The notes: generated by a model not told the origin, from the sequence alone. Shown: positions 35,537 through 44,571, counted from the stretch's first letter. The stretch is 64,000 nucleotides of DNA from an uncultured Chitinophagaceae bacterium (GCA_937907395.1 CALCII010000011.1:744001-808000), one strand, 5' to 3'. Program-made: numbers and translations.

Positions 35537-36757
35537 ATGAAACGAATTATTTATTTACTTTTTTTTGCTGCTTTTTTTGAACAGATCAATGCACAGGAGA
35601 CAGGCTCACCGGGTAACAGAATAACACCCAAAGAATTTGCGATTCCTGCATCGCCTGTGTTTGATATTATGGGTGTTACTCCCTCACAGATCAATCGCAC
35701 TGCCGATATAAAAGATTTTAAAGTTGACTGGTCATTCAAATCCTGGCGCCTGAATCCCAACCTTGCTATACAATCCCAGCCATTCTGGGAAATTTTTTAT
35801 AACAGAAAAGATCTCAATAAATACCAGGCGGCATCCGGATTCATGCGAAAACTCGCTGCAGTGGATTTATCTGTTGGTTCAGTACAGGATGAAAACAATG
35901 ACCGGCGTATAGGCTATGCAGTGAAAATAAATCTGATCCGGAAAAAAGACCCTCTTATGCAACGGGACTTGTATGAAGACATAGGAGAAAGGTATATGAA
36001 TGAAAGGGAAGATCTGCAAAATAAGGTGGTGGAACTGAAGCGTCAACTGGATACCACAAAAAACATTTTGGCAAAACCGGAAATAAGGAATCAGATAAAA
36101 GCTGCGGAAGAACAATTACTAACTCTTCATTCAAGAAGAAATGCAGAGATAAATGAGCGGGCAAAAATATTTATCAGCGAAAACTGGAATGCTACTTCCC
36201 TGGATATAGCGTTTGGAAGAATCTATTCTTATAAAACGGATAGTGCCGGTTCCTTTAAGTCGTTACGATTAAACAGAAACACGGGCTTTGCAGGTTGGGT
36301 GAATGGAAGTACTGGTATTGGAAAAAAATTATTGTTGTCTGGCTTATTCCGTACCAGCTGGTATGAAGAGGAATTGAATTTTTTCATTCGTAATACAAGT
36401 TCAGGAGAAGAGCTGAGCCAGGTTGCTGTGGCAGATAATACCCTGTTGACGATGGGATTAAATCTACGATACGGAGGGTCTTACTTTACCTTCTTTGCGG
36501 AGTTCTTATATGAGAGGAAAGGATTAAAAACACCAATAGAGGCACTAAGTAAAGTGTTTGGTCCGCCGGCTGGTTTTCAGGTGGTTGGTAACTCTGTTAA
36601 GTGGGATGTGGTGCAACCCAATACAATCAGTTTTGGTGGCGATTGGCGACTCAACAGAAGTGTGGTGCTTAACTATGGCATGCGTTGCATTTTTGATAAG
36701 AACTGGAAGTTTACCTCTTTTGTTCCTGTGGCATCAGTTGCATGTATGATGCGTTAA
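35537..36757 (+). CDS. Exported protein with coiled coil, probable outer membrane protein
   Basis: The 406-residue product has a signal peptide (MKRIIYLLFFAAFFEQINAQ). Residues ~150-215 form a charged coiled coil (MNEREDLQNKVVELKRQLDTTK, EIRNQIKAAEEQLLTLHS). On either side the sequence has alternating strands, and the C-terminal third (FAGWVNGSTGIGKKLLLSGLFRTSWY, LNLRYGGSYFTFFAEFLYERKG) looks like an outer membrane beta-barrel. I know no function. It starts divergently from the histidine kinase and is followed within 41 bases by the astacin-like protease gene, probably on the same transcript. Confidence 0.75.
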   Translation: MKRIIYLLFFAAFFEQINAQETGSPGNRITPKEFAIPASPVFDIMGVTPSQINRTADIKDFKVDWSFKSWRLNPNLAIQSQPFWEIFYNRKDLNKYQAASGFMRKLAAVDLSVGSVQDENNDRRIGYAVKINLIRKKDPLMQRDLYEDIGERYMNEREDLQNKVVELKRQLDTTKNILAKPEIRNQIKAAEEQLLTLHSRRNAEINERAKIFISENWNATSLDIAFGRIYSYKTDSAGSFKSLRLNRNTGFAGWVNGSTGIGKKLLLSGLFRTSWYEEELNFFIRNTSSGEELSQVAVADNTLLTMGLNLRYGGSYFTFFAEFLYERKGLKTPIEALSKVFGPPAGFQVVGNSVKWDVVQPNTISFGGDWRLNRSVVLNYGMRCIFDKNWKFTSFVPVASVACMMR

Positions 36758-36798
36758 GCATGAGTTCAAGTTATTTCTAATCTGATAATGATTACAAT

Positions 36799-38100
36799 AT
36801 GAAAAGTATCAAGTTTGTGTTTTTATTGGCAGTTTCTTTGTTTGTTGTACTTTTTTCCTTCGCGCAGCCAACGAGTTTTACACAACAGCCTGTTAGTAAA
36901 GTGTACCGGAAATTTAATAATCCGCTTATAAAAGACACCTCTGTTTCAACTACAATTATTAACGGAAGCGTTTATCTGGAAGGTGATATTGATTTAGGTA
37001 CACAGGAAGAAATGGATAAATATCAGTTCATGCAGTTTTCTGTAGTAAACGATCAGGGTATTACAAATGGAAGATGGGATCATGGATTTATTCCTTTTGT
37101 AATTGAACCAGAATTCACCTTTGAAGAAGAGACAATTATTATTAATGCCATGAATCATATTGCATCAAAAACAAATGTTTGCTTTGTACGGAGAAGTAGC
37201 CAGGGCAGTTATTTAAAGTTTAAGAAATATACAGTTGCCCAGCTTGGCTTTTCAGGGGGGAGTTCTTACCTGGGCAAATGCAATTTTTGTACAGATGGGC
37301 AAGAGATAAAACTTTCTGCTGTTTCTGATCGAGTTGTACGCCATGAAATTGGTCATGCACTTGGGTTGTTGCATGAACAATCCCGGGAGGATAGAAATTT
37401 ATATGTTTCTATTCGCTTAGCAAATGTACTTCCAGGCAGAGAAAATAATTTTAATAAAGCTGTATATAATTCCACAGATATTGGTAAATATGATTTCGCC
37501 TCTATAATGCACTATAATGCAACAGCTTTTGGAAAAACAGTTGATGGTGTGGTACAGCAAACTATTGTAGACATTTTAAACCCTTCGAACAGAAATTTTG
37601 GGATTTCTGCTGAGTTAAGCCCGGGAGATATTGAAGGTATCAATAGTATGTATACCAGGGATAATGTCTGTAGTGTGCTGACCACTACTCTGAAGCCGGG
37701 TGAACTGGCCATTGGTGAAACAAAAACTGTAACAGTTTATGCAAACAGAACATATAATCTTACCGGTGTTTACATGCGTACAGGTCAGGTGTTTGAGTTT
37801 ACCACAAGTAACAGGGATTGGAAGAACGGAACAGTAACTACAACATGTGACGGTTATACCGGAAATCTGCTCGATGCTGCCCGACGCTATAATAATTATA
37901 ATATGTTCTCTATGGTTGGAGAGCTGTTTCGGGAAAATAACACATCAGTATTTCTGAATGTGGCATTTAATATTAAATGCGGACGAACCTATACTGCTTC
38001 TGGTTCCGGATACCTGGTAACATTTGCAAATGATATCTTGGTAGGAGGCTATCTTGATAATACGGGTAGTATTACACTTTCGGTTCGACGAACACGTTGA
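36799..38100 (+). CDS. Astacin-type (M12A) zinc metallopeptidase, exported
   Basis: A signal peptide (~1-22) precedes a propeptide-like region and the catalytic domain. The long zinc motif HEIGHALGLLHEQSREDRN starts at H182 (ligands H182, H186, H192; catalytic E183), and the Met-turn SIMHY at 235-239 supplies the astacin tyrosine. WDHGFIPFVIEPEFTFEE before it matches the N-terminal strand of the astacin domain. Residues ~300-433 are a separate beta domain of unknown type and not an obvious T9SS sorting domain. The cysteine pair CNFC lies just ahead of the active site. It should be a secreted or surface protease, and the residues needed for activity are present. Confidence 0.93.
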   Translation: MKSIKFVFLLAVSLFVVLFSFAQPTSFTQQPVSKVYRKFNNPLIKDTSVSTTIINGSVYLEGDIDLGTQEEMDKYQFMQFSVVNDQGITNGRWDHGFIPFVIEPEFTFEEETIIINAMNHIASKTNVCFVRRSSQGSYLKFKKYTVAQLGFSGGSSYLGKCNFCTDGQEIKLSAVSDRVVRHEIGHALGLLHEQSREDRNLYVSIRLANVLPGRENNFNKAVYNSTDIGKYDFASIMHYNATAFGKTVDGVVQQTIVDILNPSNRNFGISAELSPGDIEGINSMYTRDNVCSVLTTTLKPGELAIGETKTVTVYANRTYNLTGVYMRTGQVFEFTTSNRDWKNGTVTTTCDGYTGNLLDAARRYNNYNMFSMVGELFRENNTSVFLNVAFNIKCGRTYTASGSGYLVTFANDILVGGYLDNTGSITLSVRRTR

Positions 38101-38159
38101 GTAAAACTCATTTAATATTTCTGTAAAACATCTTTACTTATCATTTAAAATAAATCAGT

Positions 38160-38852
38160 ATGAAATCTCGTTTGATTTTGGTTTTTATTATTACAAGTCT
38201 GACTTTTCAGTCAAAGGAAACATTTTCACAGGTCTATGATGTGCAAATTATTCTTGACAAAATTGTTTGCAGAAAAGCTGTAGAATTATGGCCCGATACA
38301 CAAGATGATCTTTTTGGAAAGATTGATATTGTCTCTTATGTAGTGAACGACAAAAATGGGGTAAGAAAAAAAAACGGCTATTTTAAGGGTACTCCCGATT
38401 TCTATAATTCAATAACGAATAATTCTATTTCAGGAAATGTTTTGTGGAATAAGTCTAAAGAATATCCATTACAAATGGCAACCGGACAAACTATGACGTC
38501 TGGCGCTTCATTTACCGTTTCAAATCTGAATCTTTCTCAGATCCTTAGCTTTGAGTTTTTGGTTGGTGGAGTTGTTTCAGATGCAGAAATAAGGGATGTG
38601 AGATATCAACCTTGTACTTCCTGTGGGTTTAATTTTGCAGAGGGCACTTCCCTGTTTGGCGCTGCTCTAAATTACCGTCTGCTCAAAATGAGTAATTACA
38701 AAAGTCAGATAGAAGCAATTGTATCTGGTACATCAAAGAATCTTAAAATGGGGGACGATAATTATTTTCAGCTGGATTTTTACGAAACAGATCAAAATAG
38801 TGCTCACGTGCAGTTTTTCTTCAAAATAAAAATAACTAATAGGAGTTTGTAA
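38160..38852 (+). CDS. Exported protein, unknown function
   Basis: I do not recognise this 230-residue protein. It has a signal peptide (MKSRLILVFIITSLTFQSKETFSQ) and a mature part of mixed strands. A Cys-x-x-Cys (PCTSCGF) occurs near residue 157. It is the third in a row of rightward exported genes, 59 bases after the astacin protease, and ends before a strong terminator. The order suggests it may be a partner, substrate or inhibitor of the protease, but that is position only. Confidence 0.68.
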   Translation: MKSRLILVFIITSLTFQSKETFSQVYDVQIILDKIVCRKAVELWPDTQDDLFGKIDIVSYVVNDKNGVRKKNGYFKGTPDFYNSITNNSISGNVLWNKSKEYPLQMATGQTMTSGASFTVSNLNLSQILSFEFLVGGVVSDAEIRDVRYQPCTSCGFNFAEGTSLFGAALNYRLLKMSNYKSQIEAIVSGTSKNLKMGDDNYFQLDFYETDQNSAHVQFFFKIKITNRSL

Positions 38853-38880
38853 GGAGCAGATTTATATAGTGGTACTATAA

Positions 38881-38924
38881 AAAAAGCGTTTACCAGCAGG
38901 GGCTTTGGGTAAACGCTTTTTATT
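38881..38924. terminator. Bidirectional intrinsic terminator
   Basis: AAAGCGTTTACC pairs with GGTAAACGCTTT across a 13-base loop, with an A-run before and a T-run after, so it can stop transcription from both the exported-protein genes on the left and terC on the right. Confidence 0.88.
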
Positions 38925-38933
38925 TTCTAAAGC

Positions 38934-39743
38934 TTATTGCGCCATATCTGATTCGTTGATGGTTTTTTCTACCAGTACAGGTTCATTCAGTTTCACCACA
39001 TTGGCTTTCTTACGGGCTTCCCTGCCACGCATCACCATATTGAGCATTTCCACACCAAACGAAAAAGCCATACCAAAGTAGATATAGTTTTTCAAATGCA
39101 GCTGATGTGCTGCTTCACTATCCCATCCTTCAATTACAAGACTCAGCCCAATCATTACCAGGAAGGAGAGTGCCAGCATTTTTAATGTGGGATGTTTATG
39201 AATAAAAGAGGAAATTTTCGGACTGAATAAAAACATCACAATCATCGCAATCACAACAGCTGCAATCATGATTTCAACATGCTTGGCAGTACCACCTGCT
39301 GTAATAATACTATCGAACGAAAACACCGCATCAATAAGCATGATCTGTACAATAGCCTGTGCAAAAGATATCCCCTTTTGGTTCTTTAATTCAGCATTCG
39401 GGTCTTCGCCTTCCAGTTTGTTGTGAATTTCTTTTACTGATTTATAAATCAAAAACAAACCTCCCGCCAGCATCACCAGGCTGGCCAGGTCAAATCCTTT
39501 ATCTGAAATAGTAAACAGGTAATTACCTTTCTGAGCCAGCAACCAACTCAGTCCCAGCAACAGAAAGCTGCGCATCAGGATTCCGGTAAACATCCAGGCT
39601 CTTCTTGCACGTTGTTGTTCCTTTTCACCTTTCAAACGGTTTAGTGTAAGCGAAACGAAGATTACGTTATCGATACCCAGTACCACTTCCAAAACAACAA
39701 GAATGAGAAAACTAATGAGGCTTTCGGTAGTTAACAGTTCCAT
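38934..39743 (-). CDS. TerC family membrane protein
   Basis: The 269-residue protein has about seven membrane segments and the two conserved acidic motifs of TerC: LVVLEVVLGIDNVIF near the N-terminus and DAVFSFDSIITAGG in the middle. TerC proteins are linked to tellurite resistance and, in several bacteria, to export of manganese, often in support of exoenzyme metalation. The last ~40 residues are a charged cytoplasmic tail. A TAAATTTG box lies 21 bases upstream of the ATG. Confidence 0.92.
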   Translation of the reverse strand: MELLTTESLISFLILVVLEVVLGIDNVIFVSLTLNRLKGEKEQQRARRAWMFTGILMRSFLLLGLSWLLAQKGNYLFTISDKGFDLASLVMLAGGLFLIYKSVKEIHNKLEGEDPNAELKNQKGISFAQAIVQIMLIDAVFSFDSIITAGGTAKHVEIMIAAVVIAMIVMFLFSPKISSFIHKHPTLKMLALSFLVMIGLSLVIEGWDSEAAHQLHLKNYIYFGMAFSFGVEMLNMVMRGREARKKANVVKLNEPVLVEKTINESDMAQ

Positions 39744-39769
39744 GAATGTGTATTAATTGAGGTGCAAAT

Positions 39770-40804
39770 TTAAGTGATCGTCCTGCATATTTTCTTAACA
39801 ATGGCCGGTCCTTCGTAGATAAAGCCGGTCCATACCTGTACTAATGTGGCACCGGCTTTTAATTTTTCCCTTGCATCGGCACCTGTAAAAATTCCACCGC
39901 TGGCAATGATGGGGATTTGTCCGCCTGTTTTTTGATGAATATATTTTACAATTTCTGTACTCCGTTCCTTTAAAGGCAATCCACTCAATCCGCCGGCGCC
40001 CATCTGTTCTGCTTTTTGTTGGGATGAGGCGCTCAGCTGATCCCTGCTGATGGTGGTATTGGCAGCTACAAGTCCGTCGAGTTTTATTTCCATTGCAAGA
40101 TCAATCACATCATCAATTTCCTGGTTGGAAAGGTCAGGTGCGATTTTTAAAAGCAAGGGTTTTGGATATTGCTTTTGCCGGTTAATGGTTTGTAAGTGCG
40201 ATAGAATTTTGCGCAGACTTTCCTTCTCCTGCAATGCCCGTAACCCCGGGGTGTTGGGACTGCTCACATTCACCACAAAATAATCCACCACATCGTGCAG
40301 CTCGTTGAAACAAATTTCATAATCTTTCCATGCATCTTCGTTAGGTGTTACTTTATTCTTGCCAATATTGCCACCAATAATTAAAGAATGTGGTTGTGAT
40401 TTCCATGCTTTCAATCGTTGAGCTACTGCCTTCACACCTTCATTGTTAAAACCCATGCGGTTGATAAGTGCTTTATCGGCCGGCAAACGAAACAGGCGTG
40501 GCTTATCATTGCCATCTTGTGGCTTGGGTGTTACAGTGCCTATTTCCACGGCACCAAACCCCATTACTTCCAGTTCACGTAAATATTTTGCATTTTTATC
40601 GAAACCCGCAGCCAGGCCAATTACATTGGGGAACAACAATCCGAAAGCATTCACCTGATCCACTTTCTTTCCGGGACCGAAACATTTTTCCAACAGCAAT
40701 CGTACAGGAGGTATGCTGCACAGGAACCGAAACAGGTGCATGGCAAAATAATGTACCTGCTCGGCATCAAACAGGAAGAAAAAGGATCGTAATAGCTGAT
40801 ACAT
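39770..40804 (-). CDS. pyrD: Dihydroorotate dehydrogenase (quinone), class 2
   Basis: PyrD oxidises dihydroorotate to orotate in pyrimidine synthesis and passes electrons to quinone at the membrane. The N-terminal helices (MYQLLRSFFFLFDAEQVHYFAMHLF) are the membrane-binding extension of class 2. The catalytic serine lies in NVSSPNTPGL, FMN-binding parts read GLAAGFDKNAKYL and SGGIFTGADAREKL, and KIAPDLSNQE carries the conserved lysine. The length of 344 is normal. The dihydroorotase (pyrC) of the preceding step lies far away at 53984. It sits between terC and a secreted-protein gene with short gaps, likely one leftward operon. Confidence 0.96.
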   Translation of the reverse strand: MYQLLRSFFFLFDAEQVHYFAMHLFRFLCSIPPVRLLLEKCFGPGKKVDQVNAFGLLFPNVIGLAAGFDKNAKYLRELEVMGFGAVEIGTVTPKPQDGNDKPRLFRLPADKALINRMGFNNEGVKAVAQRLKAWKSQPHSLIIGGNIGKNKVTPNEDAWKDYEICFNELHDVVDYFVVNVSSPNTPGLRALQEKESLRKILSHLQTINRQKQYPKPLLLKIAPDLSNQEIDDVIDLAMEIKLDGLVAANTTISRDQLSASSQQKAEQMGAGGLSGLPLKERSTEIVKYIHQKTGGQIPIIASGGIFTGADAREKLKAGATLVQVWTGFIYEGPAIVKKICRTIT

Positions 40805-40813
40805 GTGTAAAGA

Positions 40814-41401
40814 TTAATTGCTGTTCAACTTGTTGATCACTTCCTGGCTCAACAATTTCTTCATTAGTGCATCGTCCGGTTTAAAGTTCAGAAAACTCCA
40901 CTCCGGTGATTGTTCATCTTTGATAGCCACCATCATTGAAACAATACGGATTACATAAGCCTGGGTGGGTTCATCGTACCGCACATGATCTTTGCCATAT
41001 TGTGATTTGAATAAAGTCAGCATCATATCGTTTGCCGGTTCATACCCATTGTCTTTTTTTAGTTTCATCCGCATCAACATCGAGTATTCAACTTTTGTAT
41101 AAGTTCCGTTTTGCAGAATAAATGACGGGAAAATTCTTCCGGTTTCAAGTGAGTCCATTGCAATCTCCATCCCTTCATCGCCTTTAAAGGTGTTTTCCAT
41201 GATTGCCACCATCTGTTCTTTACTGGCAATTGTGAATAGTTTGGGGTGGATATAATCCATCAGCTTCGTAAAATTCAGTTCACGGGTTAGCTTCATGTAC
41301 TCGTTTAATCTTTTTTGTAATTGCGGATCTGTGGTTTGGGCAGAAAGGGAAGAATAACAGGTAAACAACAGGATCAAAAAAAGAAAACGGAATGATTTCA
41401 T
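40814..41401 (-). CDS. Exported protein, unknown function
   Basis: From the ATG at 41401 (the frame also extends upstream to 41419) the product has 195 residues: a signal peptide (MKSFRFLFLILLFTCYSSLSAQ) and a mature domain of helices followed by strands (LMDYIHPKLFTIASKEQMVAIM, then strands YTKVEYSMLMRMKL). The pattern recalls NTF2-like or DUF4878-type small exported domains, with low certainty. It lies nine bases upstream of pyrD and is probably its operon partner. Confidence 0.7.
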   Translation of the reverse strand: MKSFRFLFLILLFTCYSSLSAQTTDPQLQKRLNEYMKLTRELNFTKLMDYIHPKLFTIASKEQMVAIMENTFKGDEGMEIAMDSLETGRIFPSFILQNGTYTKVEYSMLMRMKLKKDNGYEPANDMMLTLFKSQYGKDHVRYDEPTQAYVIRIVSMMVAIKDEQSPEWSFLNFKPDDALMKKLLSQEVINKLNSN

Positions 41402-41580
41402 AACACAAAAAAACTCCATCCGGGCCGTAGGGCAAAAAAATTTTTCAATATGGCGGGAAAACTTAATTTTGGTATAGAAAGTTGCATAAACAACTATTTG
41501 AGTGGTAGCAACTCATTTATTACAAAAAACGTGTTGCCATATACTCATTAGGGTGTACTTAATAACTCAAACTTATTTTC

Positions 41581-42762
41581 ATGATGCAGGAAGCCTATAT
41601 AGTTGCCGGATTTCGTACCGCAGTCACCAAATCAAAAAAGGGTGGATTTCGTTTTACCCGTCCCGATGATCTTGCTATACGTGTGATTCAGGGGCTCATG
41701 GCCACTGTTCCGCAGCTGGATGTGAAGCGTGTGGATGATGTTATTGTAGGGAATGCCGTTCCCGAAGCTGAGCAAGGGTTACAGGTGGGACGTATCATTG
41801 CTGCCCGTGCTATTGGACACCAGGCGCCGGGCATGACCGTGAACCGTTACTGTGCCAGTGGTATTGAAACGATTGCAATAGCAACGGCAAAAATCCGCAT
41901 GGGCATGGCAGAATGTATCATTGCCGGAGGAACAGAAAGTATGAGCTTGGTTCCTACCGCTGGTTGGAAAACGGTCCCTTCTTATTCGATTGCAAAAGAC
42001 GAACCCGACTATTATTTAGGCATGGGCTTAACTGCAGAAGCTGTGGCTAAGGAATATAATGTGAGCCGGCAGGATCAGGATGAATTTGCATTTCATTCGC
42101 ACCGCAAAGCAAAAGCAGCTATAGATAACGGTTATTTCAGGCCCGGCATTCTGCCCATTACAGTTGAAGAAGTATACCTCAACGAAAAAGGAAAGAAACA
42201 AACAAGAAGTTTTACAGTTGATACAGATGAAGGTGTTCGTGCCGATACCAATGTGGAAGCATTGGGCAAACTGAAGCCCGCTTTTGCAGTGAACGGAACA
42301 GTTACTGCCGGTAATTCATCACAAACCAGCGATGGTGCCGCATTTGTTCTGGTGATGAGTGAACGTATGGTGAAAGAACTTGGGTTAAAACCCATCGCCC
42401 GTTTGGTGAACAGTGCAGTTGCCGGAGTGGATCCTCGTATCATGGGTATTGGCCCTGTGGAAGCTGTTCCGAAAGTTTTAAAACAATCAGGCCTCAGTTT
42501 AAATGATATTGATCTTTTCGAACTCAATGAAGCATTTGCTTCACAATCATTGGCAGTAATAAGAGAGTTAGGATTGAATCCCGATATCGTAAATATCAAT
42601 GGAGGTGCCATTGCATTAGGCCACCCGCTGGGATGTACCGGGGCTAAGCTTACCATTCAAATCATCAACGATATGAAACGCCTCAGCAAGAAGTACGGCA
42701 TTGTTACAGCTTGTGTGGGAGGCGGACAAGGTATTGCCGGAATAATTGAGAATATGGATTAA
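41581..42762 (+). CDS. Thiolase (acetyl-CoA C-acyltransferase)
   Basis: The enzyme shows all catalytic residues of degradative or biosynthetic thiolases: the nucleophile Cys91 in NRYCASG, His348 in GHPLG and the second Cys378 in CVGGGQG. The 393-residue length is standard. It would cleave 3-ketoacyl-CoA in beta-oxidation (FadA role) or condense two acetyl-CoA; the sequence alone does not decide. No fadB-type hydratase gene is adjacent. Two ATGs in a row (MM) mark the start. A palindromic terminator follows. Confidence 0.94.
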   Translation: MMQEAYIVAGFRTAVTKSKKGGFRFTRPDDLAIRVIQGLMATVPQLDVKRVDDVIVGNAVPEAEQGLQVGRIIAARAIGHQAPGMTVNRYCASGIETIAIATAKIRMGMAECIIAGGTESMSLVPTAGWKTVPSYSIAKDEPDYYLGMGLTAEAVAKEYNVSRQDQDEFAFHSHRKAKAAIDNGYFRPGILPITVEEVYLNEKGKKQTRSFTVDTDEGVRADTNVEALGKLKPAFAVNGTVTAGNSSQTSDGAAFVLVMSERMVKELGLKPIARLVNSAVAGVDPRIMGIGPVEAVPKVLKQSGLSLNDIDLFELNEAFASQSLAVIRELGLNPDIVNINGGAIALGHPLGCTGAKLTIQIINDMKRLSKKYGIVTACVGGGQGIAGIIENMD

Positions 42763-42786
42763 GGTCAACATGAGAAAAACAGGAAG

Positions 42787-42812
42787 TCCCCTCAACTGAG
42801 GGGATTTTTTTT
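42787..42812 (+). terminator. Intrinsic terminator of the thiolase gene
   Basis: TCCCCTCA pairs with TGAGGGGA around a minimal loop and is followed by eight T. It separates the thiolase from the MerC-domain gene. Confidence 0.88.
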
Positions 42813-42841
42813 ACAAGGAAGGAATTTCTTTTAAATTTATA

Positions 42842-42864
42842 TATTTGCAACATGGTTGCAAATA
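42842..42864. promoter_or_regulatory. Palindromic operator 1 (candidate Zur/Fur-type box) spanning the start of the MerC-domain gene
   Basis: Perfect ten-base arms TATTTGCAAC and GTTGCAAATA are separated by three bases, which are the ATG of the MerC-domain gene. The promoter-like TATATTTG at 42840-42847 lies in the left arm, so a bound repressor would cover promoter and start codon. A near-identical site precedes the TonB receptor gene at 44547. The form and gene context suggest a Fur-family zinc regulator (Zur); this is inference. Confidence 0.7.
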
Positions 42865-43271
42865 AAATTCAAACTGTTCAGATTTATCCGGCAGCGAATA
42901 AGGTTGGCATAATCAGTTCATCGATTTGTCTGATTCATTGTGTTTTTTCTCCTTTTTTACTGCTTACTGGCTTTCAGTTATTTGACTTTCCATGGCTGAA
43001 ATATCTTTTCATTACAGTTGCTTTTATTTCAATTTTTTACTCTCAGAAAGGTGGTGATCATTGGAAATTGTATGTAATAATGTGGATCGGTTTCTGGTTG
43101 TTTTTATTTGCAATGCTGTTTGAGGAATCATACCCATTTCTCGGCTATGTTGGGTGGTTTTCTTCTGCTTTGATTATCTATGGCCATATTCTGAACATAA
43201 GACATTGCAAAAAATGTATTACTCAAAAAGATTTTCACCATACAATTAAGCCCAATGACACCATTGAATAA
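42852..43271 (+). CDS. MerC-domain membrane protein
   Basis: The 139-residue protein has four membrane segments and the MerC-type paired cysteines: Cys-x-x-x-Cys in SSICLIHCVFSPF within the first helix, plus a C-terminal RHCKKC that could bind metal, followed by a His-rich tail (DFHHT). MerC proteins are best known as mercury importers, but in Bacteroidota they often occur beside zinc-homeostasis genes. Here the next genes are a CobW-type GTPase (overlapping by 17 bases) and a TonB receptor, so a zinc or other divalent-metal role is more likely than mercury. The start codon sits at the centre of operator 1, and TATATTTG ends four bases before it. Confidence 0.85.
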   Translation: MVANKIQTVQIYPAANKVGIISSSICLIHCVFSPFLLLTGFQLFDFPWLKYLFITVAFISIFYSQKGGDHWKLYVIMWIGFWLFLFAMLFEESYPFLGYVGWFSSALIIYGHILNIRHCKKCITQKDFHHTIKPNDTIE

Positions 43272-44463
43272 AAAAGCAAAGCTTCCAGTAACAGTATTAA
43301 GTGGTTTTTTAGGAGCCGGTAAAACCACTTTGCTCAATCATGTCCTGCATAATAAGGAGGGAATGAAAGTGGCTGTGATTGTGAACGATATGAGTGAGAT
43401 AAATGTAGATGCGGGATTGGTGCAAAGGGAAAACACTTTAAGTCGTACAGAAGAAAAGCTGGTTGAAATGAGTAATGGCTGTATTTGTTGCACTTTACGG
43501 GAAGATTTATTAAAAGAAGTGGAACAACTTGCTAAGGAAAACAGATTTGATTATTTACTGATTGAAAGTACAGGAATTGGTGAGCCGCTTCCGGTAGCAC
43601 AGACATTTACTTATCGTGATGAGATAAATGGAATTGACCTGAGCAGTGTTTCAGAATTGGATACACTGGTAACAGTTGTGGACGCATTTAACTTCATTCG
43701 TGATTACTGTAGTATAGATACGTTAAAGGCACGAGAACTTACAGATTTACAGGACGATAATCGCACCATCGTAAACCTATTAACAGACCAGGTTGAATTT
43801 GCAAATGTGATTATTCTCAATAAAACCGACCTCGTGAGTAAAGATGACATAGGTGTTTTGAAATCCATGATCCGTAAACTTAATGCAGATGCACGTATTA
43901 TTGAAAGCAGTTTCGGGAAGGTAGAAGTACATGAAATCCTGCATACAGGTTTGTTTGATTTTGAGAAAACCAGTCAGAGTGCCGGCTGGATTGAAGAACT
44001 AAATAAAGAACATGTGCCCGAAACTGAGGAATACGGAATCAGCAGTTTTGTGTTTCGGGATAAACGCCCGTTTCATCCGGTTCGATTCTGGAATTATATA
44101 AATGAGGCATGGCATGGTAGCATTATCCGTAGTAAGGGCTTGTTCTGGATTGCCAGCCGACCAACGGAGGCCCTTAACTGGAGCCAGGCTGGAGGAAGTT
44201 TACGGACAGATAAAGCAGGTGTTTGGTGGAGCAGCATGCCTTTTCGTGAGCGCATTCAATATGCAGTATTTGTAAACAATCAGCAATTGATAGAACAAAA
44301 GTGGGATCAACGATTTGGTGACAGGGAAAATGAACTTGTAATTATTGGACAGGATATGGATCGGGAACAGATTATAAATGAATTGCAACAATGCCTTTGT
44401 ACAGAAAGTGAAGTTAGGGATATGGAAGCGGGGCTAATTTTTAAAGATCCATTTCCTTATTAA
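43255..44463 (+). CDS. CobW/G3E family GTPase, probable zinc metallochaperone
   Basis: The 402-residue protein has the P-loop GFLGAGKTT (17-25), the metal-binding CICC motif (76-79) shared by zinc chaperones of the COG0523 group, ESTGIGEP as the switch region, the specificity motif NKTD near residue 183, and a C-terminal CobW_C domain (WNYINEAWHGSIIRSKGLFWIASRP). Relatives such as ZigA/YeiR/ZNG1 use GTP to deliver zinc to client enzymes during zinc starvation. Its start lies 17 bases inside the MerC gene, indicating translational coupling and control from operator 1. Confidence 0.93.
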   Translation: MTPLNKKAKLPVTVLSGFLGAGKTTLLNHVLHNKEGMKVAVIVNDMSEINVDAGLVQRENTLSRTEEKLVEMSNGCICCTLREDLLKEVEQLAKENRFDYLLIESTGIGEPLPVAQTFTYRDEINGIDLSSVSELDTLVTVVDAFNFIRDYCSIDTLKARELTDLQDDNRTIVNLLTDQVEFANVIILNKTDLVSKDDIGVLKSMIRKLNADARIIESSFGKVEVHEILHTGLFDFEKTSQSAGWIEELNKEHVPETEEYGISSFVFRDKRPFHPVRFWNYINEAWHGSIIRSKGLFWIASRPTEALNWSQAGGSLRTDKAGVWWSSMPFRERIQYAVFVNNQQLIEQKWDQRFGDRENELVIIGQDMDREQIINELQQCLCTESEVRDMEAGLIFKDPFPY

Positions 44464-44546
44464 AAATTCAGATAGTTTGTTACGACTGGGCCTAAGAAAC
44501 AATGCTATTAAAATTTTTTTTGTGAAATATATTTTAGAATACTTAT

Positions 44547-44571
44547 ATATTTGCAACATTGTTTCAAATAT
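44547..44571. promoter_or_regulatory. Palindromic operator 2 (candidate Zur/Fur-type box) before the TonB receptor
   Basis: Eleven-base arms with one mismatch surround a three-base centre: left arm ATATTTGCAAC, right arm GTTTCAAATAT. Its 23-base core differs from operator 1 at two positions. A TATATTTG promoter element at 44546-44553 overlaps the left arm in exactly the same register, with a TTG 23 bases upstream at 44520-44522. The receptor's ATG follows at 44573. Confidence 0.7.

Noticed and set aside
42852..43271. Mercury resistance
   Set aside because: No merR, merA, merT or merP is present; the context is a CobW GTPase and a TonB receptor.
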